From NCBI GenBank assembly GCA_030688205.1, contig JAUYIQ010000002.1, positions 1 through 19,460 of the forward strand: DNA of 19,460 nt. Reading direction: 5' to 3'. Source of the DNA: Candidatus Curtissbacteria bacterium. GTDB lineage: Bacteria > Patescibacteriota > Microgenomatia > Curtissbacterales > GWA2-41-24. Positions within the stretch are counted from its first letter, which is position 1; each line of letters begins with the position of its first letter. The position numbers and the translations under genes were made by a program. Shown one piece after another: positions 1 through 8,172 of this stretch. Under the pieces are notes generated by a model. That model was given only the letters and a program-made list of their open reading frames with translations. It was not told the origin of the DNA and did not search any database.

Positions 1-64
1 CAAGATCTCTAAAGCTTTTTATCGGTTTTTTAATTTGATTACTGTCCATAGTGTTTAATAATAC

Positions 65-121
65 ACCGATTGACGTTTTACGCTGAACGATACGGGTTTC
101 GTTACCGATTAACGTCTTACG
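65..121. repeat. Imperfect 18-bp direct repeat pair
   Basis: Two 18-bp copies with two differences, ACCGATTGACGTTTTACG at 65-82 and ACCGATTAACGTCTTACG at 104-121, start 39 bp apart just beyond the 3' end of the minus-strand regulator gene. Nothing else in positions 1-126 was recognised: there is no clear terminator and no gene. The pair could be an operator for a gene to the left of the window or a small duplication. The role is unknown. Confidence 0.6.
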
Positions 122-126
122 ATTTA

Positions 127-1398
127 TTATGGTTGGAAACGCAATCCGCGACCCTTGATTGTTATAATGTGTTTTGGAGAATTTGGTTCGTCCTCAATTT
201 TTTTTCGGAGTCGGAAGACCATTTGGTCGATTGCTTCGTCACTGACGCCTTCTTGTACCTGAATATCCGGCCATACTGCCTCGATAATTTCGCCTCTCTC
301 AGCAATTTTGCCTTCGTTTTGTATTAAAAATACCAGAAGCCTGTACTCCTGTTTTGAAAGCAAATCTGAAATAATATTTGTCCCTTTTAAAATTTCCCGG
401 GTGTCGAGGTCATAAGTTATTTTTTCCTCCTTGACTGTTTTTAGGATTATGTTATTTATGAAATCTTCAAAAAGGGGGATTGTGAAGGTAAATTGTTGAA
501 GAAGATCGAATCTCATCAGGTTTTCTAGCACTTCGTCACGTTCGGCCTCTTTTTTCTGAGCAATTTGTTGGACCGCATGTTGTTCCTGGGCTGTTAAAGC
601 CAGCCAAATTTCATAAAATGCTGCAAGAACGATTGTTTTTCCCAGTAGCGCTTCTTTTGTCAGGGACAGATTTTCTCTTAGAACTAATTCCAGGATAACC
701 TTTGTTAGTTTGGCGTGGCCACCAGTTAGAGAAAGTATGTTTTTTTTATCTTTCTCAGAAACATTGCTTCCGAAAGCATTCTCAACTTGAGAAAATAAGA
801 CATTAACAGCTTCTGCGTCGAAAACTTTAAGATAGACGGTGTTATCGATAAATAAATCGTAAAATTCTTTTAATATTTCCGGATCGATAAGTTCTTTTAA
901 GTCTCTTCTGGTTGCGAAAACAGATGCAAACTTATATTTGGCAAGATTTTTGAAACCTTTCATAATTTGGAAAAACGAAGTTGGAAGCTGATTCTGGAAT
1001 TCATCAAAATGATCGAAGAGAAAAATTATGTTTTGTTTTTTGGCAAGCCGGTTTGAAAAAGTCCGGGCAAGCTGTTTTGAAAGCAGTAGGGGCTCTTCTT
1101 GAGGTTTAACTTTATCGTCCAAGGCGAAAAGTAAAAACTTTTCAATTTGCATCCTTTCAAAACTGGGAAGATCGTGCAGGTCCAGATAAATTATTTCGGT
1201 TGAGTCTAAGTTTGATCCAAGATGCAATTTTTGCAGTTCATTGTGCGTGGCGATTAGCCTCAGTAGCGTGGCTTTACCGACGCCCGGGAGACAAACAAGC
1301 TGGCAGAATCTGCCGGTCAAGACGAAACCGAATATTTTTTTGACGTCTTCCTGGCGAAAATCTTTAGGAAAGATGTTGGGTATTATTAATTGTTTCAT
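127..1398 (-). CDS. STAND/AAA-type ATPase with C-terminal OmpR-like winged helix (predicted regulator)
   Basis: Predicted cytoplasmic ATP-dependent transcription regulator of 423 residues from the ATG at 1398. A P-loop-like CLPGVGKAT lies at about residues 36-44, with Ala where Ser/Thr usually follows the Lys. A Walker B stretch IIFLFDHFDE lies at about 124-133, followed by ATRRD, typical of STAND-like NTPases, at about 162-166. A helical middle region leads to an OmpR/PhoB-type winged helix at about 327-423, ending ITIKGRGLRF. No membrane segment or receiver domain is visible. A TTG three codons upstream keeps the frame open, but it overlaps a TATAAT box at 1407-1412, so the ATG 8 nt downstream of that box, giving a leaderless mRNA, was chosen. 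The gene diverges from the large tail-anchored protein gene and could control it. The domains are read directly; the target is inference. Confidence 0.85.
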   Translation of the reverse strand: MKQLIIPNIFPKDFRQEDVKKIFGFVLTGRFCQLVCLPGVGKATLLRLIATHNELQKLHLGSNLDSTEIIYLDLHDLPSFERMQIEKFLLFALDDKVKPQEEPLLLSKQLARTFSNRLAKKQNIIFLFDHFDEFQNQLPTSFFQIMKGFKNLAKYKFASVFATRRDLKELIDPEILKEFYDLFIDNTVYLKVFDAEAVNVLFSQVENAFGSNVSEKDKKNILSLTGGHAKLTKVILELVLRENLSLTKEALLGKTIVLAAFYEIWLALTAQEQHAVQQIAQKKEAERDEVLENLMRFDLLQQFTFTIPLFEDFINNIILKTVKEEKITYDLDTREILKGTNIISDLLSKQEYRLLVFLIQNEGKIAERGEIIEAVWPDIQVQEGVSDEAIDQMVFRLRKKIEDEPNSPKHIITIKGRGLRFQP

Positions 1399-1406
1399 TG
1401 TTTCCA

Positions 1407-1412
1407 ATTATA
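1407..1412 (-). promoter_or_regulatory. Candidate -10 box (TATAAT), leaderless regulator gene
   Basis: A perfect TATAAT on the minus strand ends 8 nt before the ATG at 1398, which would put the transcription start at or next to the start codon. No good -35 hexamer is seen 15-18 nt upstream, so this rests on the -10 alone. Confidence 0.4.
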
Positions 1413-1506
1413 TCCTGTAAGGTACTTGTTAGGTTAATATCAAGCACTTCGACTTCGCTTGGGTGTAAACTTCGGCCCAATATGCCAGCTCCTATAGAGA
1501 GAAATG

Positions 1507-1550
1507 TTGCAATTGGAGGAATTAGTTTATACCCTAGATACAGAGGGGAG
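1507..1550 (+). promoter_or_regulatory. Promoter region and ribosome binding site of the large protein gene
   Basis: A clear ribosome binding site AGGGGAG (1544-1550) lies 6 nt before the ATG at 1557 and decides the start, although the frame is open back to 1398. Upstream, TTGCAA (1507-1512) with TATACC (1528-1533), or TTGGAG (1513-1518) with TAGATA (1535-1540), are possible -35/-10 pairs at 15 and 16 bp spacing. Neither is strong. Confidence 0.4.
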
Positions 1551-1556
1551 AAAAAT

Positions 1557-4500
1557 ATGCCGGACAAAGAGTCGAGGGGCAGGGGAAAAGACGATGATAC
1601 ACCAGAGAAAAACACTAAAGCTAAGGGCAAGGAGAAGGCGCGCACTGAAAAAAAGGGAAGCGGCGAAGACGAACAACGCCGACGTTTAGAAGACCTTCAA
1701 AGAGAAGCTGAAGAAGCGAGAGAATCCTCGGAAAGAACATTAAGAGAAGCCACAAGTTCAGTAGACCCCGACCAAGTCGAGCAAGTTCTAAAAAAGCTTC
1801 GGGAAAGCGGCCAATTGAGAGATATCCCCATAGATAAAGCAGCCGCAGATGCTCAACTTGGAGTTGCAAGAGGGGCTTACGAGGGCAAAGGGGAAAATGC
1901 AGACGTGGTTTTGGAAACAGAGGTGGGAAGTAACCAGGTAGGTATTTATAGAGACCGGGGGAAAATGGTATTGACCGGGTTACCCGATACGAAATACAAA
2001 TCCGAAGTCCTTGCAAAGTTATTCAAAGAGGCAGGTATAGCTAAAAAAATAGAGTTCCCGAAAGGTTTTAATGAATGGACGGTCGAAAAGCGCCAAGAAT
2101 ATGTAGCGGAAAATTTCGGGGTGAAAACTATCGATAACGAATTACTTGGTTATGCTCCTACTCCAGACCCGATCACACCACTACCATCCATGACGGGAGA
2201 CTTGGGAATTTTTGAGCGGGATATGAAAAAGGCAATTATCATAGGAGAGCTACCTAATTCTCTTGAAAGGTTAAGGCGGATCGAACAAGATTTAGATAAA
2301 GCTGTTAGAGAGGCAAGTCTAAAAGATGCAGATAGAGATGTAATGATTAATCCGGATACAGACGAGGATGTTATTTTGGTTAGAGATGCGTTGAGACAAA
2401 GTATTGAGGTTTTGGAAGAAGAATTAAATACTAAAACAGACGAAGATAGAAAAAGTCGGGAAGAGGAAATTCTGCGTGATAGAGGAGAAATTAATTTTGA
2501 CGAGCATTTTGGGAATCATTACAAAAATACCAGAGAAGCTGTTTTAAGGCGAGACAGGGCTACCCTTCGAGATATTATGGTGGATGCAAAGAAAGAGGTT
2601 GAAAAACTGAATAATCTGCCTACTTCGGGACCTAACAAGTTTGATATAGATAAGGAAGAAACTTGGCCAGAAGACATTGATGTACGTAAAGTTTTTGAAG
2701 TTACAAGGGCTTTAAAGCAACAAGCAGCAGGATTAAGAAGGATAACGTTGGAGCAAATTATGGGTGGTGATGGACCGGACTTCGATCTTTTAAGAGAATT
2801 TATAACTGAAAACAGAGAGGTAAATCTACTCGAACAAGTAAATAAGTTTTATAGAAATATTTATGCGAACTTAACTCCGGCGAGGAGAAGGGCTCTTGTT
2901 GGCAGAATAGACGATAATGCTGCAACAGCTACCAGTTCAATTTCTGGAGGTTGGTCGGAGTTTAACCATAGAATGAAGCAACTGTTTGATGTTGTGGAAG
3001 GTAGCCGTCAGATGGAGTTAGTTGATGATGAGTTAAGGTTAACACGAGCTGGCCGCTTTCAGGAGTGGAGGGGGTTGACTCAGATTGCAGGAGTCGAACA
3101 GGCTGTGGAGTTTGCACAGTTGATGCAGCCGCCGCCGGATTGGGAAGACACCCCGGTTGCCGTTAATAAGTTGATTGCGGCTTATGAATCATCGGGTCTG
3201 ACTGCCCAGGACCTACAACCAGTAATTTCTGCAGGATTCGGCATGCTTGCAAGGATAAATCAGAATACAGAACATGGTAGAGGGATGTATGCAGAGCTTA
3301 AAGAACAATTGGAAGCTTTTAAATTTAAACAGGCAGAAATTATTACAGCACATGTCAAAAGCATGGATCCTGAAGCGCTAGGCCACGTTTATGAAAGTGA
3401 AATGGAAGGAACACTGGAAGTTACTCAAGTTGCTATGATTTCTCGTTTTGAAAGGGATGCAAACGGGAGACGTCTTTATACAAAAGAGAGAGATGTATCA
3501 AAAGAGGTAAATCTTTTTGATACTGCCAAGAAGATTTATTCTGAGAGGTTAAGAGACGAAAGAATAAGGATGAATATGGTTGAGGAGCTGACTAAATACT
3601 CGATTTCAAGTCTTAGTGAAAGCGACAAAGATGAGATGCGAGAATCTGTGGGTTATAAATACCTTTCAGCGGAGTGGCAAGCAAGGTGGGATAGTGAGCT
3701 GGCATCGATTAGAGATTGGCTTGAGCAGAGGATGAATAGGCTTGTTAATCCTATTGATTCTGCCACGGGTTTGGTTGATTTTGCTAAGAGGAAGGTCAAT
3801 AAAGATTGGTTTGATACTTCTGATGATCCAAATGCTGATAACGCCACTCTATCCAATCCGGCTTTATGGAAGTCTGTAAGATGGGCGAAAGGAAAGATGC
3901 GGGGAAGTTTAACAAAACGGACAATCCAAGATTGGTATGAAAGAAAAACGTTGCATGGTGCATTTGGAGAAGTTAAGGAGGATGGGTTAGATGAACTATT
4001 TGGAACATTTGAAAAAGATGGGAGTTACAAAAAAGGAGAACTGACAGATCTTTTTAGAGACCTCGGTGATACTGATGATAAAAAGCTTATTGAAAGGTTG
4101 AGAGAACAGTTCGGAAACGGGCAATCATGGCTTCAGGTTAGACGGGCGGAGATGCGTAGAAGAATTTTCAAAGAATTAAAAAATATGAACTTACAATATG
4201 ATGCTAATGTTCACTACGGGAAGCACGGTGTTCGCGGTGGTGATTTGAAGAAAATGACTGATGAGGATTTTGAATATCTGATGGATACTGGGTATATGTC
4301 TTCTTTGGAGACAAACGCTTTTGATAGAAGTTGGCTCTTAGAGTGGTCGACTTACAGTTTTATTCATATATATGGCGAAAACAACAAGCGAAGTGATAAT
4401 TATCAAGCTCTTGTTTACAACAAGAGCTCGGATTTATACAACGCTTGGATTGTTGATCATAATTGGGAGTATTTGCACCCTGATTTTGAAGACAGAGGAC

Positions 4501-5357
4501 GAGGCCGTGCTGATGACGTTAACGATGTGTTCCGACAATATTACCCTGGCAAGTATAAATGGCTTTTTGGTCACGTTAATGTTACGACGAGATTTATAGA
4601 AAATTTTCTTACAGAAGATGGTAAGAAACACGTTGAAGAAAGGAAAAAAGAGCTATTAAGAGAGCATTACAAAAAAAATGGAGAATTTATAGGCCCGTAC
4701 AAAGATGACTTTGAAGAATATATGAAGGGTGTTGCCCGTCGCGAACTCATAGTTTCCGGCGCGATTTCTTTTGCGGATAAAAATTACAGTGAAGTGGTTA
4801 GAAGACGAGATACGTTTAACAAATTTAACCCGATTGATAACGCGGATGATCGAAAGAGAGTTAAACAATTCTTGGGGGCTGGTGCATTTCAAGATTACTT
4901 AGCAAATCCTGAGTCTGCTAAATTCCAGGAATTAATATCTAAAGATAAACTTTTTATGTCTACTCGAAATCCGCGATTGTTCCCATGGATGGAGTTTGGA
5001 CTTAAAGCACATTGGGAAGTTGTTCATAAACTGAAGCACAAGTTTTTTGGTGAACCTGATATCACAAACGACGAAATGGAAAATTTCGTAGAAAATTTGG
5101 TTGCAGGAGGAGATCTTGAGCAGGAGCAGGGATCCAGATTTGTAAAGAAAAATCTGGGGCTAGGAACCGGGATTCTTGGGACTGCATTTTTTAGAAATAT
5201 TAGATCATTATTTGAAGCCGAAAAGAAGGAGAGCCAGGTTCAGAGGAAGCCTTTATGGTTGAGATTAATAATATTATTTTTATGGACTATCCCAGTTGCA
5301 ACAGCTGTTGGTTTGACAAAGGGTGCCGGAGAAGAGTTTAAGAAACAACAACACTGA
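1557..5357 (+). CDS. Very large charged protein with C-terminal membrane anchor, function unknown
   Basis: This 1266-residue protein is not recognised. The first 35 residues are low-complexity Lys/Arg/Asp/Glu/Gly. A heptad-like charged helix follows at about 38-66, and another helical, acidic region is likely near 230-330. The body is rich in charged and aromatic residues with no P-loop, signal peptide or other enzyme motif that I could see. The only membrane segment is at about 1233-1253 (within LWLRLIILFLWTIPVATAV), leaving a 13-residue tail, so the bulk is predicted cytoplasmic and tail-anchored, or N-in with a short external tail. The start is set by AGGGGAG 6 nt upstream. It is divergent from the ATPase regulator and convergent, with only 5 bp between stop codons, with the secretion operon. 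A scaffold or cytoplasmic partner of that system is inference. Confidence 0.85.
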   Translation: MPDKESRGRGKDDDTPEKNTKAKGKEKARTEKKGSGEDEQRRRLEDLQREAEEARESSERTLREATSSVDPDQVEQVLKKLRESGQLRDIPIDKAAADAQLGVARGAYEGKGENADVVLETEVGSNQVGIYRDRGKMVLTGLPDTKYKSEVLAKLFKEAGIAKKIEFPKGFNEWTVEKRQEYVAENFGVKTIDNELLGYAPTPDPITPLPSMTGDLGIFERDMKKAIIIGELPNSLERLRRIEQDLDKAVREASLKDADRDVMINPDTDEDVILVRDALRQSIEVLEEELNTKTDEDRKSREEEILRDRGEINFDEHFGNHYKNTREAVLRRDRATLRDIMVDAKKEVEKLNNLPTSGPNKFDIDKEETWPEDIDVRKVFEVTRALKQQAAGLRRITLEQIMGGDGPDFDLLREFITENREVNLLEQVNKFYRNIYANLTPARRRALVGRIDDNAATATSSISGGWSEFNHRMKQLFDVVEGSRQMELVDDELRLTRAGRFQEWRGLTQIAGVEQAVEFAQLMQPPPDWEDTPVAVNKLIAAYESSGLTAQDLQPVISAGFGMLARINQNTEHGRGMYAELKEQLEAFKFKQAEIITAHVKSMDPEALGHVYESEMEGTLEVTQVAMISRFERDANGRRLYTKERDVSKEVNLFDTAKKIYSERLRDERIRMNMVEELTKYSISSLSESDKDEMRESVGYKYLSAEWQARWDSELASIRDWLEQRMNRLVNPIDSATGLVDFAKRKVNKDWFDTSDDPNADNATLSNPALWKSVRWAKGKMRGSLTKRTIQDWYERKTLHGAFGEVKEDGLDELFGTFEKDGSYKKGELTDLFRDLGDTDDKKLIERLREQFGNGQSWLQVRRAEMRRRIFKELKNMNLQYDANVHYGKHGVRGGDLKKMTDEDFEYLMDTGYMSSLETNAFDRSWLLEWSTYSFIHIYGENNKRSDNYQALVYNKSSDLYNAWIVDHNWEYLHPDFEDRGRGRADDVNDVFRQYYPGKYKWLFGHVNVTTRFIENFLTEDGKKHVEERKKELLREHYKKNGEFIGPYKDDFEEYMKGVARRELIVSGAISFADKNYSEVVRRRDTFNKFNPIDNADDRKRVKQFLGAGAFQDYLANPESAKFQELISKDKLFMSTRNPRLFPWMEFGLKAHWEVVHKLKHKFFGEPDITNDEMENFVENLVAGGDLEQEQGSRFVKKNLGLGTGILGTAFFRNIRSLFEAEKKESQVQRKPLWLRLIILFLWTIPVATAVGLTKGAGEEFKKQQH

Positions 5358-5362
5358 GTGGG

Positions 5363-6889
5363 TTATTTATTCTCTTCAGGACCTTGTTTTTGGTAGTATC
5401 CTGGTACTTGATAACCTTTTCCTACAGCACGTTTGGTTATTTCAGATTGTCTTCTCATCTTAGGCATTTCGCGTCCTACTGCTAGCCGGTCTAACCCAGC
5501 TCCTATGAATGGAGTGTGTGGTGCGACTTCCCCTGCAATTTGTCTACCTGCAGTAGCTCCGGCTGCAAGGCCGCCCATGACTGCTCCGCCAATGTTCGGG
5601 CCTCCTTTGGTGCCAAACATGCCTTTAACTAAAGTGGCGACTTCGGGTATTGCGAAGAGCATTCCAATACCAATTATTCTACCTATTGCGTCTGTCGATA
5701 AGCCGCCCGATAAAAGCGGAAATTTTTGTACAGATTCTGCGCCTAAGGTTCCTGTACCTGTTCCGCCGAATGCCCCTATTCCTGTGATTATGCCTGCGAA
5801 AATAATCATAAGGGCAACTGTTGGGAAGACAACAATATTTGCCCCCATTTGCTTAAACCACTCTTTGGCACCGTTATTGCCGGGAAGTGCTTGGATTAGG
5901 AAAAAGAATGGTGCAACAAGTGTGAGCAGGATAATTGTGATATATGCCATAAGCAGCATCATGAATATACGAAACATAATAAAAAGCGCGGCGATGCCAA
6001 CAATTAGGCCACCGATTCCTCCAAGTGTCCATTGAAATATTTTAGCAAGATCGCCTATGCCTGCCACATCGCTCAAAATGTCGCCTATTGCGCCTGCTGT
6101 TGTGCCAACTATATTGTCCCATGCATTGACTATTACATGGAATATGCTTTTATTGAAGACGATCTTTGATGCTTCGGTGGCATCTATTATCGATTTACCA
6201 TTGACAATACTAGATCCGAGGAGGTTTATTATGACATTCAGTATCAAAAACATAAAATCTATCATAAGACCGGCAATCGCGTAGCTGAACGTAACCAAAA
6301 AGAGGGCGATGACAATTCTGGGGATAGAATCTTGTATCGTGGCGACTGCCTGAGGTGAGATGTGGGCCCTAAACATTACCATAAAGCCAATAACCACAAA
6401 TACGATAATGAATCCTACGTACGAAGCATTCCTAAAAACCGTCCAGAGATCCTTAACGGGGGTTAAAGCGTCGTAGCCGATTCCCGTTTGAGCATAAGCG
6501 GGTTGGACAGGATTAAATTTTTCAATCTGTGAGGCAAAGTATTCAACGCCCGAAGCCGGCGGGTTGGCGTACAAGCCGGTTACGAGTCTTGTTGAATATG
6601 CAAGTGCGCCGTTTTTGGCTATAGCGTCAGAGTTGGTTTCCGGGTGAAGAGAAGAAGATCCAACTACCTGTTGTTTGAGGCTGTCAATTGTGGCCCAAAT
6701 TTGAACAGTATTGAAGACTTCGGCACCATAAGCGTCTTCTTGTATGGCGCATTTGTTGAAGTCGTTAAAAATTTCCTGTTCGGTCTTACCTGTGTAGTCA
6801 CACTGGGCGCGAACAGGGGTGAAGAAACTTGAGACTAGAAACAATAAACTGGAAACTAGAAACAGTAAAAAAAACAGAGCAGATTTCAT
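5363..6889 (-). CDS. VirB6/TrbL-like polytopic inner-membrane protein of a type IV secretion-like system
   Basis: A 508-residue predicted channel or platform component. A signal peptide (1-28, cleavage after PVRA) leads to an external N-terminal domain of about 125 residues with Cys30 and Cys47. Hydrophobic segments follow at about 155-173, 191-225 (long, probably two), 287-335 (probably two), 350-373 and 401-420. The C-terminal tail is Gly/Ala-rich and then basic, ending in a charged soluble stretch. This layout is that of the VirB6/TrbL group, which is poorly conserved in sequence, so the call rests on topology and on the pilin genes of the same operon. The ribosome binding site is weak. 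A palindrome lies in the 45-bp gap upstream, and the signal-peptide codons are made of a heptamer repeat. It is the last gene of the operon; no VirB4 ATPase gene is in the window. Confidence 0.75.
   Translation of the reverse strand: MKSALFFLLFLVSSLLFLVSSFFTPVRAQCDYTGKTEQEIFNDFNKCAIQEDAYGAEVFNTVQIWATIDSLKQQVVGSSSLHPETNSDAIAKNGALAYSTRLVTGLYANPPASGVEYFASQIEKFNPVQPAYAQTGIGYDALTPVKDLWTVFRNASYVGFIIVFVVIGFMVMFRAHISPQAVATIQDSIPRIVIALFLVTFSYAIAGLMIDFMFLILNVIINLLGSSIVNGKSIIDATEASKIVFNKSIFHVIVNAWDNIVGTTAGAIGDILSDVAGIGDLAKIFQWTLGGIGGLIVGIAALFIMFRIFMMLLMAYITIILLTLVAPFFFLIQALPGNNGAKEWFKQMGANIVVFPTVALMIIFAGIITGIGAFGGTGTGTLGAESVQKFPLLSGGLSTDAIGRIIGIGMLFAIPEVATLVKGMFGTKGGPNIGGAVMGGLAAGATAGRQIAGEVAPHTPFIGAGLDRLAVGREMPKMRRQSEITKRAVGKGYQVPGYYQKQGPEENK
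6824..6872 (-). repeat. Degenerate heptamer tandem repeat over the VirB6-like signal peptide
   Basis: Seven consecutive 7-bp units fit GAAACTN on the plus strand (GAAACTT, GAGACTA, GAAACAA, TAAACTG, GAAACTA, GAAACAG, TAAAAAA). Three units make 21 bp, so the protein carries a 7-residue repeat, LFLVSSL then LFLVSSF, as the hydrophobic core of the signal peptide. Confidence 0.7.
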
Positions 6890-6911
6890 TTGCAGGCTAA
6901 TTCAATAGTAG

Positions 6912-6925
6912 CATTTGATCAAATG
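6912..6925. promoter_or_regulatory. 14-bp perfect palindrome in intergenic gap
   Basis: CATTTGATCAAATG lies in the 45-bp gap between the zinc-ribbon gene stop and the VirB6-like start. It could bind a dimeric regulator or form a 5-bp hairpin with a GATC loop. No T-run follows, so it is not an obvious terminator. Confidence 0.4.
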
Positions 6926-6934
6926 TGTGACAAG

Positions 6935-8167
6935 TTATGCGCACTTTGCTTCGTTGCCGCATTCAGGACATTTTTTTATGCCACTGCCGTATTTGACAAT
7001 GTAGGTGCATGGAGAGCCGTCCTTTTTTGTCCCACCACAGGGGAAATCACTCGTGTCTTCACCGTCAGTAAATAATTCATTAATAGCAAGTCGAGGGGTC
7101 AGTGATCCTGCAAAGACAAAGACTTCTGCCTTTTGGTTTGAGCCTCCGCCACCATTGCAGCCCGGAAGCTTTTGGACTATCGAAAGCATAGCTCTATACC
7201 CTGCTATAGCTTGTTGCGGGTGGATGTCCTGCTGGTAAAAAGTTTGAGTAGGTTTGTAAAGTTGAGGCTGCATTATTGCCTGGGCTAGCTTTAAGACTGT
7301 GCTTCCCAAGGCAATTTCTAAGTCTTGCCTTTTAAAAGTTTCATTGGCAAGTTTATTTTGGATAAAGGTTTTTAGGTCACTTGTTAACTTTTGAGTTGCC
7401 GAGTCCAGAGTCCAAAGTTTTTGCGGGTAATGTAACTGTTGATAAATCTCTTCAAACAGGCGGTTTTTGTAAGCAACGTCTGAGCCCTTGGCATATTTGA
7501 TAATGTCTACCAAGTCTTCAAAGTGCCATTGTTTTTGATCAGGATATGAGCGAATGAACATAGGATTGGAAACTATTTCAACTAATTGGTCCTCCATGGA
7601 CCCTCGCTTTGTTAGATCTTTTCCTAAATATTCCAGAAGTTTCTGGTTTTGTGCCAAAGTCATGTCGGTTCTAACGGTGAAACCCATTGGTTTACCGTCT
7701 TCCATGACTCTCCATAGATAAGTTTGAGTGTCTTGATAAGTTATACCAGAAAAGCCGCTCCATCCATCAGGACTAGTAAGCACTGCCATAGAACCCGGAG
7801 GTGCAGAAATTAGGAATTCTTCCACATCTTCAACAGATTTTTTAATAGCACCTCGTCTTTCTTTTTCTGAAACAGTTTCTACTAAGAGCTGGTTTCCGTA
7901 TAGGGGTGCAACAATTCTTTGCCTGCCATTTACGATTTGTTTGTCTAGAACTATTGGGAATAAAAGTCCTTCGCAAAGGTACTCGGTTTTGAAACCCTGG
8001 ATATCCTGCTCTATTTTTTGAAAAGCTTGATCAAGCGAGTTTCCAGTCTTGATGTCTTTCTCAAACCTGTCGACTTGGAGCGCTACATTGAAACCTGTTT
8101 GCGGAAGCAGATACCAACTGCCTTCTTTTGATGCAACGGAAATATCGGTGAGTGGTCGCTCGGCCAT
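6935..8167 (-). CDS. Soluble protein with C-terminal zinc-ribbon-like cluster, preceded by a predicted B12 riboswitch
   Basis: This 410-residue protein is not recognised. There is no signal peptide or membrane segment, so it is predicted cytoplasmic. The N-terminal half (about 1-200) looks like a mixed alpha/beta domain and includes LISAPPGSMAVLTSPDGW. The middle (about 200-325) is mostly helical. A Gly-rich linker (LPGCNGGGGSNQ) at about 334-345 precedes a short beta-rich segment. The tail carries Cys at about 377, 387, 400, 403 and 409, with KKCPECGN, as in zinc ribbons. The start is fixed by AGGAGG 7 nt upstream, a much stronger site than those of its neighbours, and that site lies in a predicted RNA helix under a cobalamin-type aptamer. 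It sits between the secreted 603-residue protein and the VirB6-like gene, so a role in assembly or control of that system is likely but unproven. Confidence 0.8.
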   Translation of the reverse strand: MAERPLTDISVASKEGSWYLLPQTGFNVALQVDRFEKDIKTGNSLDQAFQKIEQDIQGFKTEYLCEGLLFPIVLDKQIVNGRQRIVAPLYGNQLLVETVSEKERRGAIKKSVEDVEEFLISAPPGSMAVLTSPDGWSGFSGITYQDTQTYLWRVMEDGKPMGFTVRTDMTLAQNQKLLEYLGKDLTKRGSMEDQLVEIVSNPMFIRSYPDQKQWHFEDLVDIIKYAKGSDVAYKNRLFEEIYQQLHYPQKLWTLDSATQKLTSDLKTFIQNKLANETFKRQDLEIALGSTVLKLAQAIMQPQLYKPTQTFYQQDIHPQQAIAGYRAMLSIVQKLPGCNGGGGSNQKAEVFVFAGSLTPRLAINELFTDGEDTSDFPCGGTKKDGSPCTYIVKYGSGIKKCPECGNEAKCA

Positions 8168-8172
8168 TTAAA

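Noticed and set aside
1399..1407. TTG start three codons upstream for the ATPase regulator
   Set aside because: AGGA is suitably placed, but the TTG overlaps a perfect TATAAT whose start would lie downstream of it; the ATG at 1398 fits better. Not fully excluded.
1398..1556. 53-codon N-terminal extension of the large plus-strand protein
   Set aside because: A strong AGGGGAG ribosome site lies 6 nt before the ATG at 1557, and the extension runs through the divergent promoter region of the regulator.
5358..5362. Bidirectional terminator between the convergent units
   Set aside because: Only 5 bp separate the stop codons and no hairpin with a T-run was seen across the junction.
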